27,526 bases of DNA, taken from contig CAKPNF010000016.1 in assembly GCA_934168305.1 (NCBI GenBank), forward strand, positions 1 through 27,526, written 5' to 3'. The position numbers and the translations under genes were made by a program. The notes beneath the pieces are model-generated. The model was not told the origin of the DNA, searched no databases, and saw nothing but the letters and a program-made list of their open reading frames with translations. Below, piece by piece: positions 8,743 through 16,780 of the stretch; position 1 is the first letter of the stretch; every line of letters begins with the position of its first letter. This stretch comes from an uncultured Clostridia bacterium (GTDB lineage Bacteria > Bacillota > Clostridia > TANB77 > CAG-508).

Positions 8743-9978
8743 CTATTTTAAAACATTACTTTGAAATAGTTTTATATATAATTTACTTTCAGTCTTTGCA
8801 ATGTCAAATAAATGTTTTTGCAACATATCAAATTCGTCATTTATCTTTACTGTTATATTAAATAAAAATCCATACATTATACATTCTTCGTATGTCATAA
8901 TACTGCCAAATGCATTATCTTTTAAGTATTGCATTTCTTTAAAATATGCCTTTAATGATAGTAATCTTTCTCTTGTTTCTATATCTTTTTCTGATAAACA
9001 AATATGTTCATTATACATTATCATAATTGTAAGTGTCGTAAAAATGTATAAAATTAATGCTACAATTTGTATAAAAATATAATCTTTAAATACAAAACTT
9101 ACTAATATTAATAAATTAAAGAAAATAAAATTTCTGCATAACCATAAATAAGAATCATTATCATATTTATATATTTTATTTATTCTTTTTAAAATTATAG
9201 TTATAAAAAATCCCATAATTATACATATTATTGTATACAATAGGTATTTGCCAATAACACTAGTAGAATTAGTATAATTGTTTTGTGCCTCTATAAGAAT
9301 CATGCTACAAAATCCAATATATATCACTAATATTGCAATAATTGTTGTTATAACTTGATATATATGTTTAATTTTTGATTTCTTTATACTAATTATATTT
9401 TCAACGAATTCTCTACATTTTTTTACTACTCCTTCTGCATTATTTTTATAATATATTTCTTTTACTTTCTTTAAAAGGTCAACTCTATTTGAATCTTCAA
9501 ATAGGTAATTAATCAATTTTTGTTCTTCACTACTTATTTTTGAAAATTGTAAGTTTCTTTTTTCTAATATATATTGGTATTTATCTCCTTTTAAATAACA
9601 AGATAAATCTATAACTTTCTTATTTATTAATTGCATTATTAATAGTAATATTTCTTTTTTTCCAGGCTTCTGTTTATTATATATTGTTGATAAATATAAT
9701 ATATCCTTATCTTTTAAGTCAATATCAAAACTTGGATATATATTATATTCGTCTAATTCTTCTTGATTTTTATTGATAATTTTATTTTCTATTATATAAG
9801 TAATTATACTTAAAAAAAATAGTATTCCTATTATTAGTATTACTTTTAAAAAAATGGGTAAATATTCTTTATATTCTTCATTAATTGGTTTTTGGATATA
9901 TAATATTGATATTATTAATAGTTCTATTATTAATATTATTGTATATATTAGCTTTAAAATCTTTTTCTTAGTTGACAT
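8743..9978 (-). CDS. DUF2207-like predicted membrane protein
   Basis: This 411-residue integral membrane protein has two N-terminal hydrophobic helices (about 8-28 and 41-63), a soluble middle region (about 70-200) and a second cluster of helices (about 208-320). The C-terminal segment with ETRERLLSLKAYFKEMQYLK and EECIMYGFLF resembles the conserved end of DUF2207 proteins. The large extracytoplasmic N-terminal domain usual for that family is absent, so this is a short version. Function is unknown. It is first in an operon with recD2 (15-nt gap) and has an AAGGAG site 5 nt before the ATG. The family call rests on pattern recognition of the C-terminal part. Confidence 0.6.
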   Translation of the reverse strand: MSTKKKILKLIYTIILIIELLIISILYIQKPINEEYKEYLPIFLKVILIIGILFFLSIITYIIENKIINKNQEELDEYNIYPSFDIDLKDKDILYLSTIYNKQKPGKKEILLLIMQLINKKVIDLSCYLKGDKYQYILEKRNLQFSKISSEEQKLINYLFEDSNRVDLLKKVKEIYYKNNAEGVVKKCREFVENIISIKKSKIKHIYQVITTIIAILVIYIGFCSMILIEAQNNYTNSTSVIGKYLLYTIICIIMGFFITIILKRINKIYKYDNDSYLWLCRNFIFFNLLILVSFVFKDYIFIQIVALILYIFTTLTIMIMYNEHICLSEKDIETRERLLSLKAYFKEMQYLKDNAFGSIMTYEECIMYGFLFNITVKINDEFDMLQKHLFDIAKTESKLYIKLFQSNVLK

Positions 9979-10042
9979 TCTTTCTCCTTTATTTTATATA
10001 TATTTTTGTTTTAGTTTATCATAGATATAGCAAAAAAACAAG

Positions 10043-10597
10043 AACTGAATTTGGGGACGGAGGAAAAAAACAGTTTTTGATGTCATTACTACTCAGTGAG
10101 GAATTATTGTGCTGTTGAAACCTCGATTTTCCTTCTAATATGTTAATTTTAATATATGTCTTTTCATTTCATTCAGAAATATAATCTAATACAAGAAAAT
10201 TAAGCGTTTTCACTCAGGTTCAAACTTAGTATTATAATCTAAATTTATAATTTTTGAATGTAATTGAAGTAATCTTAGAATTTCTTAAATAATTTAATGG
10301 AAAATGTTCACGTCGAGCATAGCGAGGACTAAGTGAAAGAGTGCCATTAAGTTATTTTAGAAATTCTTAGGTTACGTATTGAACCGAGAAAATTATAAAT
10401 TTAGATTATAATACTAAGTTTGATCATGAACATTACTCATTTTCTTATATAAAATTTTCTATTGTTCATTCTAATCAAACAACATGTATTAAAATTAACA
10501 TATTAGAAGGAAAATCGAGGCTTCAACAGCAGAATAATCTTTCACTGAGCAGTAATGACATCAAAAACTGTTTTTTCCTCCGTCCCCAAATTCAGTT
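10043..10597. mobile_element. 555-bp near-palindromic MITE-like element
   Basis: Long inverted arms span the whole element. The outer arms (10043-10160 and 10482-10597) match at well over 90% with a single one-base gap. An inner 35-bp block (10220-10254) matches 10389-10423 perfectly. Blocks next to the centre (10273-10300 and 10344-10371) also match, leaving a loop of about 43 nt (10301-10343). The tips carry GGGGACGGAGG and its complement, resembling RAYT-type ends. No ORF is present. It fills the gap between the DUF2207-like gene and the GT-like gene and looks like a non-autonomous transposable element; a structured RNA is the alternative. Confidence 0.75.
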
Positions 10598-10945
10598 TTC
10601 GTCAACATTATCAATTATTTCTTTGCAATCTTTCCAACTTGTAACCTTCAATATATCATAATCCTTAGAAAGTTTTTTGGCTATTTCCTTTGTATTATCA
10701 GTAGATTGCAAATCTGCAACAATAATATTTTTTAAATACTCCTCTCTTCCATACAATATCTTAAATATTATTGAACGCAAAAAGCCTTCTATCTTTTCTT
10801 CTTGATTTTTTACTGCAATTATTACATAAATCCCATCTGATTTAAACTTTGTATATGTACTTATATATATAATATTTTTTATAATCTCAAATAAACCATA
10901 AATGGCTAGTGTCCAAAAAAATGTATTCAATACAAAATCCAACAT
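10592..10945 (-). CDS. Small membrane-anchored GT-A glycosyltransferase-like protein
   Basis: This 117-residue protein has one N-terminal hydrophobic helix (about 3-28). A short Rossmann-like segment follows, with VIIAVKNQEEKIEG (about 41-54) and IIVADLQSTDNTKEIAKKL (about 74-92). These resemble the first half of GT2 glycosyltransferases, including the D-x-x-STDNT nucleotide-binding turn. It is far too short for a complete GT2 enzyme. Its TGA stop (10592-10594) lies inside the tip of the palindromic element, so the C terminus may have been changed or cut by that insertion. A strong AGGAGG site lies 7 nt before the ATG. Enzymatic activity is doubtful. Confidence 0.65.
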   Translation of the reverse strand: MLDFVLNTFFWTLAIYGLFEIIKNIIYISTYTKFKSDGIYVIIAVKNQEEKIEGFLRSIIFKILYGREEYLKNIIVADLQSTDNTKEIAKKLSKDYDILKVTSWKDCKEIIDNVDEN

Positions 10946-11015
10946 TTCATAGCCTCCTATGGTTTATTATATTCTATTTTAAATTTTATGTGATTTAGTT
11001 TAGCTATTTAGTATT

Positions 11016-11450
11016 TTAAGCTAACAAATGTCTTAACATCCATAAATGTTTTCCATAACTCAAAATATAATCGTCTATTAATGCTGATGTAGCATAATCA
11101 TTTTGTTTGTCCGCCTCTTCTTTTATTTCAGTTGATTTCTTTAATAATTTTTCATAATCTGTAATCAAATTGTTATAAATCTCATCTGATTTTAATTTTT
11201 TATTTTCACCTTCTTGTATTGTTGATACTGCTAAATAATCTTTTAATGTTCCTAAAGGCTGTCCTCCCAATATTAAAATATGCTCAGCTATTTCATCTAT
11301 TGATTCATTCACCTCATCATATAATTCTTCTAATTTTTTATGTGTTTGAAAAAAATCTCTTCCCTGTACATTCCAATGATAATTTTGTAGTTTTCTATAA
11401 AACACATTTAAATCTGCCAAAAACTCATTTAAACATTGTTCTAAATTCAT
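11016..11450 (-). CDS. dps: Dps-family ferritin-like DNA-protection protein
   Basis: Dps proteins form 12-subunit shells that oxidise and store Fe(II) and protect DNA from peroxide. The 144-residue product has the usual length and the inter-subunit ferroxidase residues: H25 in YHWNVQG, H37, D52 and E56 in the SIDEIAEHI helix. The second half of the four-helix bundle ends with GKHLWMLRHLL, typical of the family. A GAGG site lies 7 nt before the ATG. It appears to be a single-gene unit; I see no clear Fur or PerR box. Confidence 0.93.
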   Translation of the reverse strand: MNLEQCLNEFLADLNVFYRKLQNYHWNVQGRDFFQTHKKLEELYDEVNESIDEIAEHILILGGQPLGTLKDYLAVSTIQEGENKKLKSDEIYNNLITDYEKLLKKSTEIKEEADKQNDYATSALIDDYILSYGKHLWMLRHLLA

Positions 11451-11572
11451 AATAATTCCTCACTTTCTTTTTTCTCTTATTATGAACTTATAAATATTTT
11501 TTATTCTTCATCTTCGTTTAAAATTTTAATACTTGTCTATACTATTTATAAAAATATATGTGAGGTATCTTT

Positions 11573-12524
11573 ATGAAAAAATCTTATTTAATTAAACATC
11601 CAGAATGTTTTCATGGTGAAAAATTTTTGTCTAAATCATCTAATTATTTTGAAGGTTGGTATTTTAAAATCAGTAATGGAAATGATGTTATTTCTTTCAT
11701 TCCTGGTATTAATATAGAAAATCGGAAATTATTCTTCTTTTATACAAATTATTACAAAAGATAATTCTTATTTTTTAAATTACTCTTTTCAAGATTTTTT
11801 GTTTAGTAATAATCCCTTCTTTATAAAAATTGCTAATAATTATTTTTCATTAAATAAAATTGATATAAATATAAATGATTCTTTTCATAAATTAAAAATA
11901 AAAGGTAATTTACATTTTTCTAGCCATACTTCTATTTCTAATAATGTTTTTGCTCCTAATATAATGGGACCATTTTCATACTTTTCTTCTATGGAATGTA
12001 ATCATGCTATTTTATCAATGAAAAGCAATATTGATGGTTCTCTTCATTTTAATGATAATCTAATTAATTTTAACAATGGTGTTGCCTATATTGAAAAAGA
12101 TTGGGGAACTTCTTTTCCTAAGTCTTATATTTGGTGTCAATCAAATGAATTTTTAGCTTTTCCTGCAAATTTTATGCTTTCTGTTGCTCACATACCTTTT
12201 GGTGCTGTTAATTTTACTGGTATTATTAGTAATATCTCATTTGAAAATAAAGAATATAAATTCACTACTTATTATGGTGCAAAATTGAAAAAATATGATA
12301 TCAGTAATGATTCTATTAACATTGAAATTAAACAAGGAAATAAATTACTTACTGTTTCTTCTTTGTCTGAAAATAGCAACTTTCTTTTGGCTCCTTCTAA
12401 AGGAAAAATGAAAAAAGAAATACTTGAAAGTATTTCTTCTAAAATAAACGTTGAAATAAGAGAAAAGGATAAAATTGTTTTTTCTAACTTAGGCTTTAAT
12501 TCTGGTTTAGAAATCGTTATCTAA
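11573..12524 (+). CDS. Tocopherol-cyclase-like protein, split by a +1 frameshift at a CGG codon
   Basis: The two frames together give about 316 residues resembling the tocopherol cyclase-like family (PF14249), found in many Firmicutes with unknown function. Recognisable pieces are YFEGWYFKI (25-33) and SFIPGI (41-46) in the first frame. APNIMGPF, MECNHAILSM and YIEKDWGTSFP are in the second. Between them the second frame reads SFIQIITKDNSYFLNYSFQD upstream of its first ATG, showing that the genuine continuation begins near 11724. Skipping the C of the CGG at 11723-11725 joins the frames cleanly. A GAGG site lies 7 nt before the ATG. The gene is convergent with, and overlaps by 8 nt, the YgjP-like gene. 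Confidence 0.82.
11723..11725 (+). other. +1 frameshift site at in-frame CGG in the tocopherol-cyclase-like gene
   Basis: Context GAA AAT CGG AAA TTA; codon 51 is CGG. Skipping C gives AAT GGA AAT TAT TCT TCT TTT ATA CAA, leading straight into the family-typical SFIQII. The zero frame stops at 11762-11764. Confidence 0.8.
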
Positions 12525-13020
12525 ATTCTTTTTTTACTTCTTTATATTCTGGCATATACCTTTGGACTAAATTCCAAAATTCTTTTGAATGATTCATATA
12601 TCTTAAGTGGCATAGTTCATGTAATATAACATATTTTATTGCATTTTCACTATATGATATTAGTTTGTTATTGATTGTTATATTTTTATTACATGAACAA
12701 CTTCCCCATGCATATTTTATATCTCTTATTCTTATTTTATTCGGAATTAGTCCTGTTATTTTTATTAATTCGTTTGCATTTTTTTCTACTATTTGTTTGA
12801 ATTGCTCTTGTTTATATAGTGGGCTTTTTTCTAATTTTTTTTTTCCTTTTTCTAAACTTTTTTGAATCCAATCTGTTTTTTGTTCTATTATTCTATTTAG
12901 CTCTTTTTTTGATATTCTTTTTGGTACTTTTATTACAACTTTTCCATCTTTTATTTGAATATAAACATTTTTTATTTTTGAATATATTATTTCATATTGT
13001 AAATTTTTTTGGTTATTCAT
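12517..13020 (-). CDS. YgjP/DUF45-type zinc metallopeptidase
   Basis: This 167-residue protein matches the M48-like YgjP (DUF45) family. It has a beta-rich N terminus (YIQIKDGKVVIKVPKR-like), the WGSCS segment at 105-109 and the zinc-binding HELCH motif at 134-138 followed by HSKEFW (144-149). Such proteins are predicted cytoplasmic metal-dependent hydrolases; substrates are unknown. An AAGGAG site lies 6 nt before the ATG. It ends 8 nt inside the convergent tocopherol-cyclase-like gene. Confidence 0.9.
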   Translation of the reverse strand: MNNQKNLQYEIIYSKIKNVYIQIKDGKVVIKVPKRISKKELNRIIEQKTDWIQKSLEKGKKKLEKSPLYKQEQFKQIVEKNANELIKITGLIPNKIRIRDIKYAWGSCSCNKNITINNKLISYSENAIKYVILHELCHLRYMNHSKEFWNLVQRYMPEYKEVKKEFR

Positions 13021-13072
13021 AAAGTTCTCCTTATTTTACTATTGATTATTTGCAATATATTCTTTTATCAAC

Positions 13073-13609
13073 TTATTCTAGCTCATTATATGGACTGAAT
13101 TTTTTTATATCTTTTCTTAAATTATATATATTTATATAATTATCAGCCTCATCTCTAGATTTAAAAATAATTATATTATGATTCATTTTATATTTATCTA
13201 ATAATTTGTAAATTTGCGGCAACCTCTCATTAGAAAAATTAGTAATACATTGTTCAAAATTTTCATCTAGTTTCTCTTCTATCCAAGGCAAATCATTTCT
13301 TTTCTTTCCAATACGCGATTTTGCTCCTTCAAGGCAAACTTCGGTTGGAAAATCTAATAAAAATACTGTATCACATTCTTCCAAACGCATTTCTAATGTT
13401 CTTTGATAGTTTCCGTCTATTATCCAATCATCATTTTGAAATATATCTCTTAATTTATTTTCAAGTTCTTCCTTTGAAATATGTGTCCCATCTTTTTTAT
13501 GATATAACATATCCATGTGATATAATGGCAAATTTGTAATATTGCTTAACTTTTGTGAAAATACACTTTTACCAGCTCCTGGACTTCCAATAACAATTAT
13601 TTTTGACAT
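13073..13609 (-). CDS. FlaR/topology-modulation-type P-loop protein (adenylate kinase-like)
   Basis: The 178-residue protein starts directly with MSKIIVIGSPGAGKS, a Walker A loop. WIIDGNY and a lysine/arginine-rich lid-like region follow, as in proteins annotated DNA topology modulation protein FlaR or adenylate kinase-related. It is predicted to be a small nucleotide or nucleoside kinase; the substrate is unknown. I place the start at 13609 because GGAGGT lies 6-7 nt upstream. The longer frame to 13633 has its start within that signal region and lacks its own. Confidence 0.8.
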   Translation of the reverse strand: MSKIIVIGSPGAGKSVFSQKLSNITNLPLYHMDMLYHKKDGTHISKEELENKLRDIFQNDDWIIDGNYQRTLEMRLEECDTVFLLDFPTEVCLEGAKSRIGKKRNDLPWIEEKLDENFEQCITNFSNERLPQIYKLLDKYKMNHNIIIFKSRDEADNYINIYNLRKDIKKFSPYNELE

Positions 13610-13725
13610 TATTACACCTCCATAAAAAATCATTCTATATTATTTTTTTCTCGATTATAATATCATAAAAACCGGTAATTATCAACCATCTATCTACTTT
13701 AAAATTATGATGTAAATATTTTTAA

Positions 13726-14298
13726 TTATCTTATACTTTCATCAAATAATTTCTTCTTATTGATTAAATCGTCTTTTATTACATCTAATTTACCCATCCC
13801 TTTTCTTATATATTTTGGATTATATGCACTACAATCACAATATTGAATAATCAATAATTTTTCGTACTTTTTATAATTTGTAGCATTAACCTTTGATAAA
13901 TCAATATGTGTTGAGTGATTTTTTATATAAAAACATACTTCTTCAACTTTTTCTTCATTATATCCTAACCTTAACAATATCTTTTTTGAAATTTCATTAC
14001 TTTTTAATGCATGATTTTTAAAATGTCTACCACTTTCATCATCTTGATAAGAAAATGGTTTTCCAATGTCATGTAACAATAAAGCTAATCTTATATCTAA
14101 ATCATTCGGTGAATTTTTTAGTGCTACCAAAGTATGATTCCATACATCGTATATATGCCATTTATTATTTTGTTGAAAATTTTCTTCTGCTTTTAATTCC
14201 GGTATAAATTCAAATATTTCCTTTTTATTTTGTTTTATTCTCTCTACAAAATCAGTATCATCACTTATTAATAAATCCTCTAATTCTTTTTTATTCAT
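13726..14298 (-). CDS. HD-domain phosphohydrolase
   Basis: This 190-residue HD-superfamily protein shows H48 and H55 in WHIYDVWNHTL, the metal-binding H76-D77 pair in LLHDIGKP, and H92 and H96 in RHFKNH. The arrangement resembles the HD domain fused to CCA-adding enzymes, where it has phosphohydrolase activity, but no nucleotidyltransferase domain is present. The ATG at 14298 has GGGAG 6 nt upstream; the upstream TTG overlaps that site and is unlikely. The substrate cannot be predicted. A 116-nt gap separates it from the next gene downstream. Confidence 0.82.
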   Translation of the reverse strand: MNKKELEDLLISDDTDFVERIKQNKKEIFEFIPELKAEENFQQNNKWHIYDVWNHTLVALKNSPNDLDIRLALLLHDIGKPFSYQDDESGRHFKNHALKSNEISKKILLRLGYNEEKVEEVCFYIKNHSTHIDLSKVNATNYKKYEKLLIIQYCDCSAYNPKYIRKGMGKLDVIKDDLINKKKLFDESIR

Positions 14299-14434
14299 AT
14301 TTTCTCCCAACTATATTTTATTCAATTACATCTGATTGTTTTGAATTACAATTGCTACAATGATATATAATTCATTTTAAATTTTTTTGATTTTTTTATC
14401 AAATTATATCATAATTTTTTTATTTGTCACTACT

Positions 14435-14700
14435 CTAAATAAAACTAATCTGCTCATTAATAATCCAACTCTTCTGCTTAGCTTCAGTTATTTTATCTCC
14501 AATTTCTATATTTCCAATCAAAAATGGCGAATTCTCATTATGTTTTTTCATATTATCAATAACCAATGCCTTATTATCATTTATATTTGCTCCTTTAAAT
14601 CTTCTATTATTTTAATTAATATTTCTAATTTTGTGGGAAGAAAAATCATGCTGTCATATCTAAATAATTTAGACCACTATCTTCTGGATATTTTGTTATA
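14435..14700 (-). pseudogene. Remnant of an unidentified gene
   Basis: The minus-strand tail reads ALVIDNMKKHNENSPFLIG, then EIGDKITEAKQKSW and INEQISFI, followed by TAG at 14435-14437. Upstream, in other frames, are YDSMIFLPTKLEILIKIIED and TKYPEDSGLNYLDMTA. The sequence looks protein-like but is broken several times and has no start. I do not recognise the family. Confidence 0.4.
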
Positions 14701-14715
14701 ATTCATTTAAAAATA

Positions 14716-14814
14716 GGAGTTGAGTATTCTCTTACTGATACAGGTTGGAGTTTGAGACCTGTTTTGGATTCTATGGTTCAATGGGGTAATAATTATCGTG
14801 AAATGAAAAAATAG
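14716..14814 (+). pseudogene. 3' fragment of an HxlR-family regulator gene
   Basis: The frame GVEYSLTDTGWSLRPVLDSM, then VQWGNNYREMKK and TAG, matches the C-terminal end of HxlR winged-helix regulators (VEYSLT..G.SL.PVL..M..WG). The preceding sequence is not HxlR-like and has a stop at 14665, so the first two thirds of the gene are gone. The stop codon lies in the stem of the following terminator. Confidence 0.65.
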
Positions 14815-14834
14815 CAGAAAACTGCTATTTTTTT
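14806..14834 (+). terminator. Rho-independent terminator of the lost HxlR gene
   Basis: Perfect 12-bp stem AAAAAATAGCAG / CTGCTATTTTTT with an AAAA loop, followed by Ts. It includes the TAG stop of the HxlR fragment. Confidence 0.85.
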
Positions 14835-15039
14835 ATTAAATCATTAAATTTCTTTGTCAACATTCCCCAATAATTTACTTTGTAATTTTTCTAATATTCC
14901 TTTTCTTATAAAACATCAAATTTTTTCACATTTTTTGGAGATGTTTTTATATTTCTTTCACAAATATTGGAGATTAATGTGCTACATAAAAAAATATGAA
15001 TTATCTTTAATTGACCCTCTAGTACAATTTAGGAAATTT

Positions 15040-16381
15040 TTATTTAACAAGTATATCTTTTCTTCTATAAACAGACAACATTAAAGCCAGACACATAATA
15101 TTAACAATAAGATTTACTCCTCCATAAGAGACAAAAGGAATATTAAAATCTAATTCTAACCACATATTAAAATTCATTAATACATTAAATAAACTTTGCA
15201 ATATAAACATACCTGATATCCCAATTACTATAAATTTACCATAATTTTCTCTAATTTTTATAGAATTGATAATTAATTTTATACTTAATAAAATTACTGT
15301 TACAACCATTGAGATACCAACAATCCAACCATAATGTGCTAGAATTGAGATAAAAGCATAATTATTCCCTTCATCAAATATATATAATGCATTACTCATA
15401 TCATCTGCTTCTCCAATGGAATTTGCAGAATTTATTATGAGTTCTCTATTCACTCCTAGCCATCCACCGTCCTTGTGAGTCAGATTGAGGATTAAATGTT
15501 GCCTGAAATCTTTGTGAAATATAAGGTTCAAATCCAAAAATGTATATTAATACTATTAAACTTATACCAATCACTGCGCTCCATAACTCAATAAGATTTT
15601 TTTTCTTGTTTTTACTATTTGATACTATTATTTTAGCTGTTACTAATACTAAATATACTAATCCTAATATAAACGCAGATGCTTTTGATGGAATAAGTAT
15701 TAATAAAAATAATGATGTTATGCCTAATATTAACATTTTCAAAGTTTTTATATTTATCTTTTTACCCACCAAAATTTTTGTTGCTTTATTTTCTTTCATT
15801 TCTTCATTCATAAATCCTACAAAGGAAATTATATATAATGGAACAGTTATAACCGATGCTGATATAAATATAGTTCCAATTCTTATGTATGGTATTCCAT
15901 TTATTGTTGAACCAAATGATATAGCAAACAAAATAATTGCAGAAGCAAAAAAATATATCATGTTTGAGAATTTTAGCATTTTTTTATAATCAATAAAATA
16001 TATTATTGCTCCTAATAATAAACCTATCATCAAAAACATTAAGTATTTTTGCATATAATTAGTCTGTATATCTTCAGTTGTAAGATTTGCCGTCTTTGTA
16101 AATGCTATTAAAAATCCAAAACACATCATTATTAATGATATTATGACAAGTTTCCAATCAAGTTTAGGTTTATGTATTTTGTTTAGTCTTTTTCCTATTT
16201 CTTCAGCATCCCCCATTTGTATAATTGCTTTTTCTTCTGCTTCTTTTTCTTCCAATCCTTCCTGAATATAATTTTCTTTTGATTCTTCTATATGATTTTC
16301 TAATTCTTCTGATATATTATTTCGTATTGGCTTATATTTTATTTGTTCACACACAGTATTTAAAAATTCCTTAATTTGCAA
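15040..16381 (-). CDS. HAAS-domain SEDS (FtsW/RodA-like) membrane protein, split by a +1 frameshift at CGG
   Basis: The joined frames give about 446 residues. Residues 1-77 form a HAAS/permease-prefix domain (EELENHIEESKENYI, AIIQMGDAEEIGKRL) of the kind paired with PadR regulators. The rest is a polytopic SEDS-type protein of the FtsW/RodA/SpoVE family, peptidoglycan glycosyltransferases or lipid II-handling proteins, ending with PFVSYGGVNLIVNIMCLAL. The zero frame breaks inside the large extracellular loop after FNPQSDSQG. The other frame resumes at GGWLGVNRELIINSANSIGE. Skipping C of the CGG at 15467-15469 repairs it. The TTG start at 16381 has AGGAGG 7 nt upstream and overlaps the padR end by 11 nt, suggesting translational coupling. 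Confidence 0.82.
15467..15469 (-). other. +1 frameshift site at in-frame CGG in the SEDS gene
   Basis: Coding context TCA CAA GGA CGG TGG ATG. Dropping the C gives CAA GGA GGT GGA TGG CTA GGA and continues for 142 codons to the stop at 15040-15042. The zero frame stops at 15446-15448. Confidence 0.82.
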
Positions 16382-16709
16382 ATGAAACACCTCCTAATAC
16401 ATGATTTATTCCATTGCTAAAAATTTTCCATTCCTCTTTCTTCTCTTTTAGTTGTTTTTTTCCTTTTTCTGTTATAGCATAATATTTTCTTTTTTTGGCA
16501 GTTGTTTCATCCCAATATGATATAATAAAACCATTTTCTTCTAATCCATGTAATATTGGATAGAGTGTTCCTTCTTTTAATTCAAATAAATTCTCTGATT
16601 TTTCTTTTAATTTTTTTATCATCTCATACCCATACATGTTTTGATTTTTTAACAAGTCTAATACTAGCATTGTTGTGCTTCCTTTTAATAATTCTTTACT
16701 AATTTTCAT
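16371..16709 (-). CDS. PadR-family transcriptional regulator
   Basis: This 112-residue winged-helix repressor matches PadR: LLKGSTTMLVLDLLKNQ, YGYEMIKKLKE, LKEGTLYPILHGLEENGFI and the wing KKRKYYAITEKGKKQL. The ATG at 16709 has GGAGGGG 7-8 nt upstream; the longer frame to 16736 has no signal. The gene is followed by, and overlaps, the HAAS-SEDS gene, a common pairing in which PadR controls its own operon. A long palindrome overlapping a consensus promoter lies just upstream and is the likely operator. Confidence 0.93.
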   Translation of the reverse strand: MKISKELLKGSTTMLVLDLLKNQNMYGYEMIKKLKEKSENLFELKEGTLYPILHGLEENGFIISYWDETTAKKRKYYAITEKGKKQLKEKKEEWKIFSNGINHVLGGVSFAN

Positions 16710-16734
16710 TTTTATCCCCTCCTTTAAAATAAAC

Positions 16735-16780
16735 ATACCTAGATATTCTATGTATTTTTGTACATTGTATATCTAGGTAT
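16735..16780. promoter_or_regulatory. PadR operator palindrome
   Basis: Perfect 12-bp arms ATACCTAGATAT (16735-16746) and ATATCTAGGTAT (16769-16780). A second inner dyad TGTA/TACA (16751-16754, 16761-16764) shares the same centre, giving a 46-bp near-palindrome. It overlaps the -10 region and the predicted start site of the padR promoter, fitting autorepression. Confidence 0.75.

Larger units (their letters stand above)
14299..15039. other. Gene-poor stretch with decayed gene remnants
   Basis: No intact gene is visible. On the minus strand, broken reading frames between about 14435 and 14700 end in a plausible protein tail. On the plus strand, the last 31 codons of an HxlR regulator end at 14814 in a terminator. 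From 14836 to 15039 I see only short unrecognisable frames, including a minus-strand tail (KLQSKLLGNVDKEI). None of these breaks falls at CGG, so this is ordinary decay, unlike the three CGG-shifted genes. Confidence 0.6.

Noticed and set aside
10043..10597. CRISPR array or tandem repeat
   Set aside because: The repeated blocks are inverted around one centre, not direct repeats with spacers.
12665..13022. Plus-strand hydrophobic frames over the metallopeptidase gene
   Set aside because: Shadows of the AT-rich minus-strand gene, which carries a clear HELCH motif.
14387..14701. 104-residue plus-strand reading frame
   Set aside because: It is the complement of protein-like minus-strand remnants; it lacks a ribosome binding site and is low-complexity F/I/L/N/S-rich.
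6667..15469. Simple reassignment of CGG to another amino acid
   Set aside because: A three-base sense codon, whatever its meaning, would leave the frame unchanged. All three genes need one base to be skipped.
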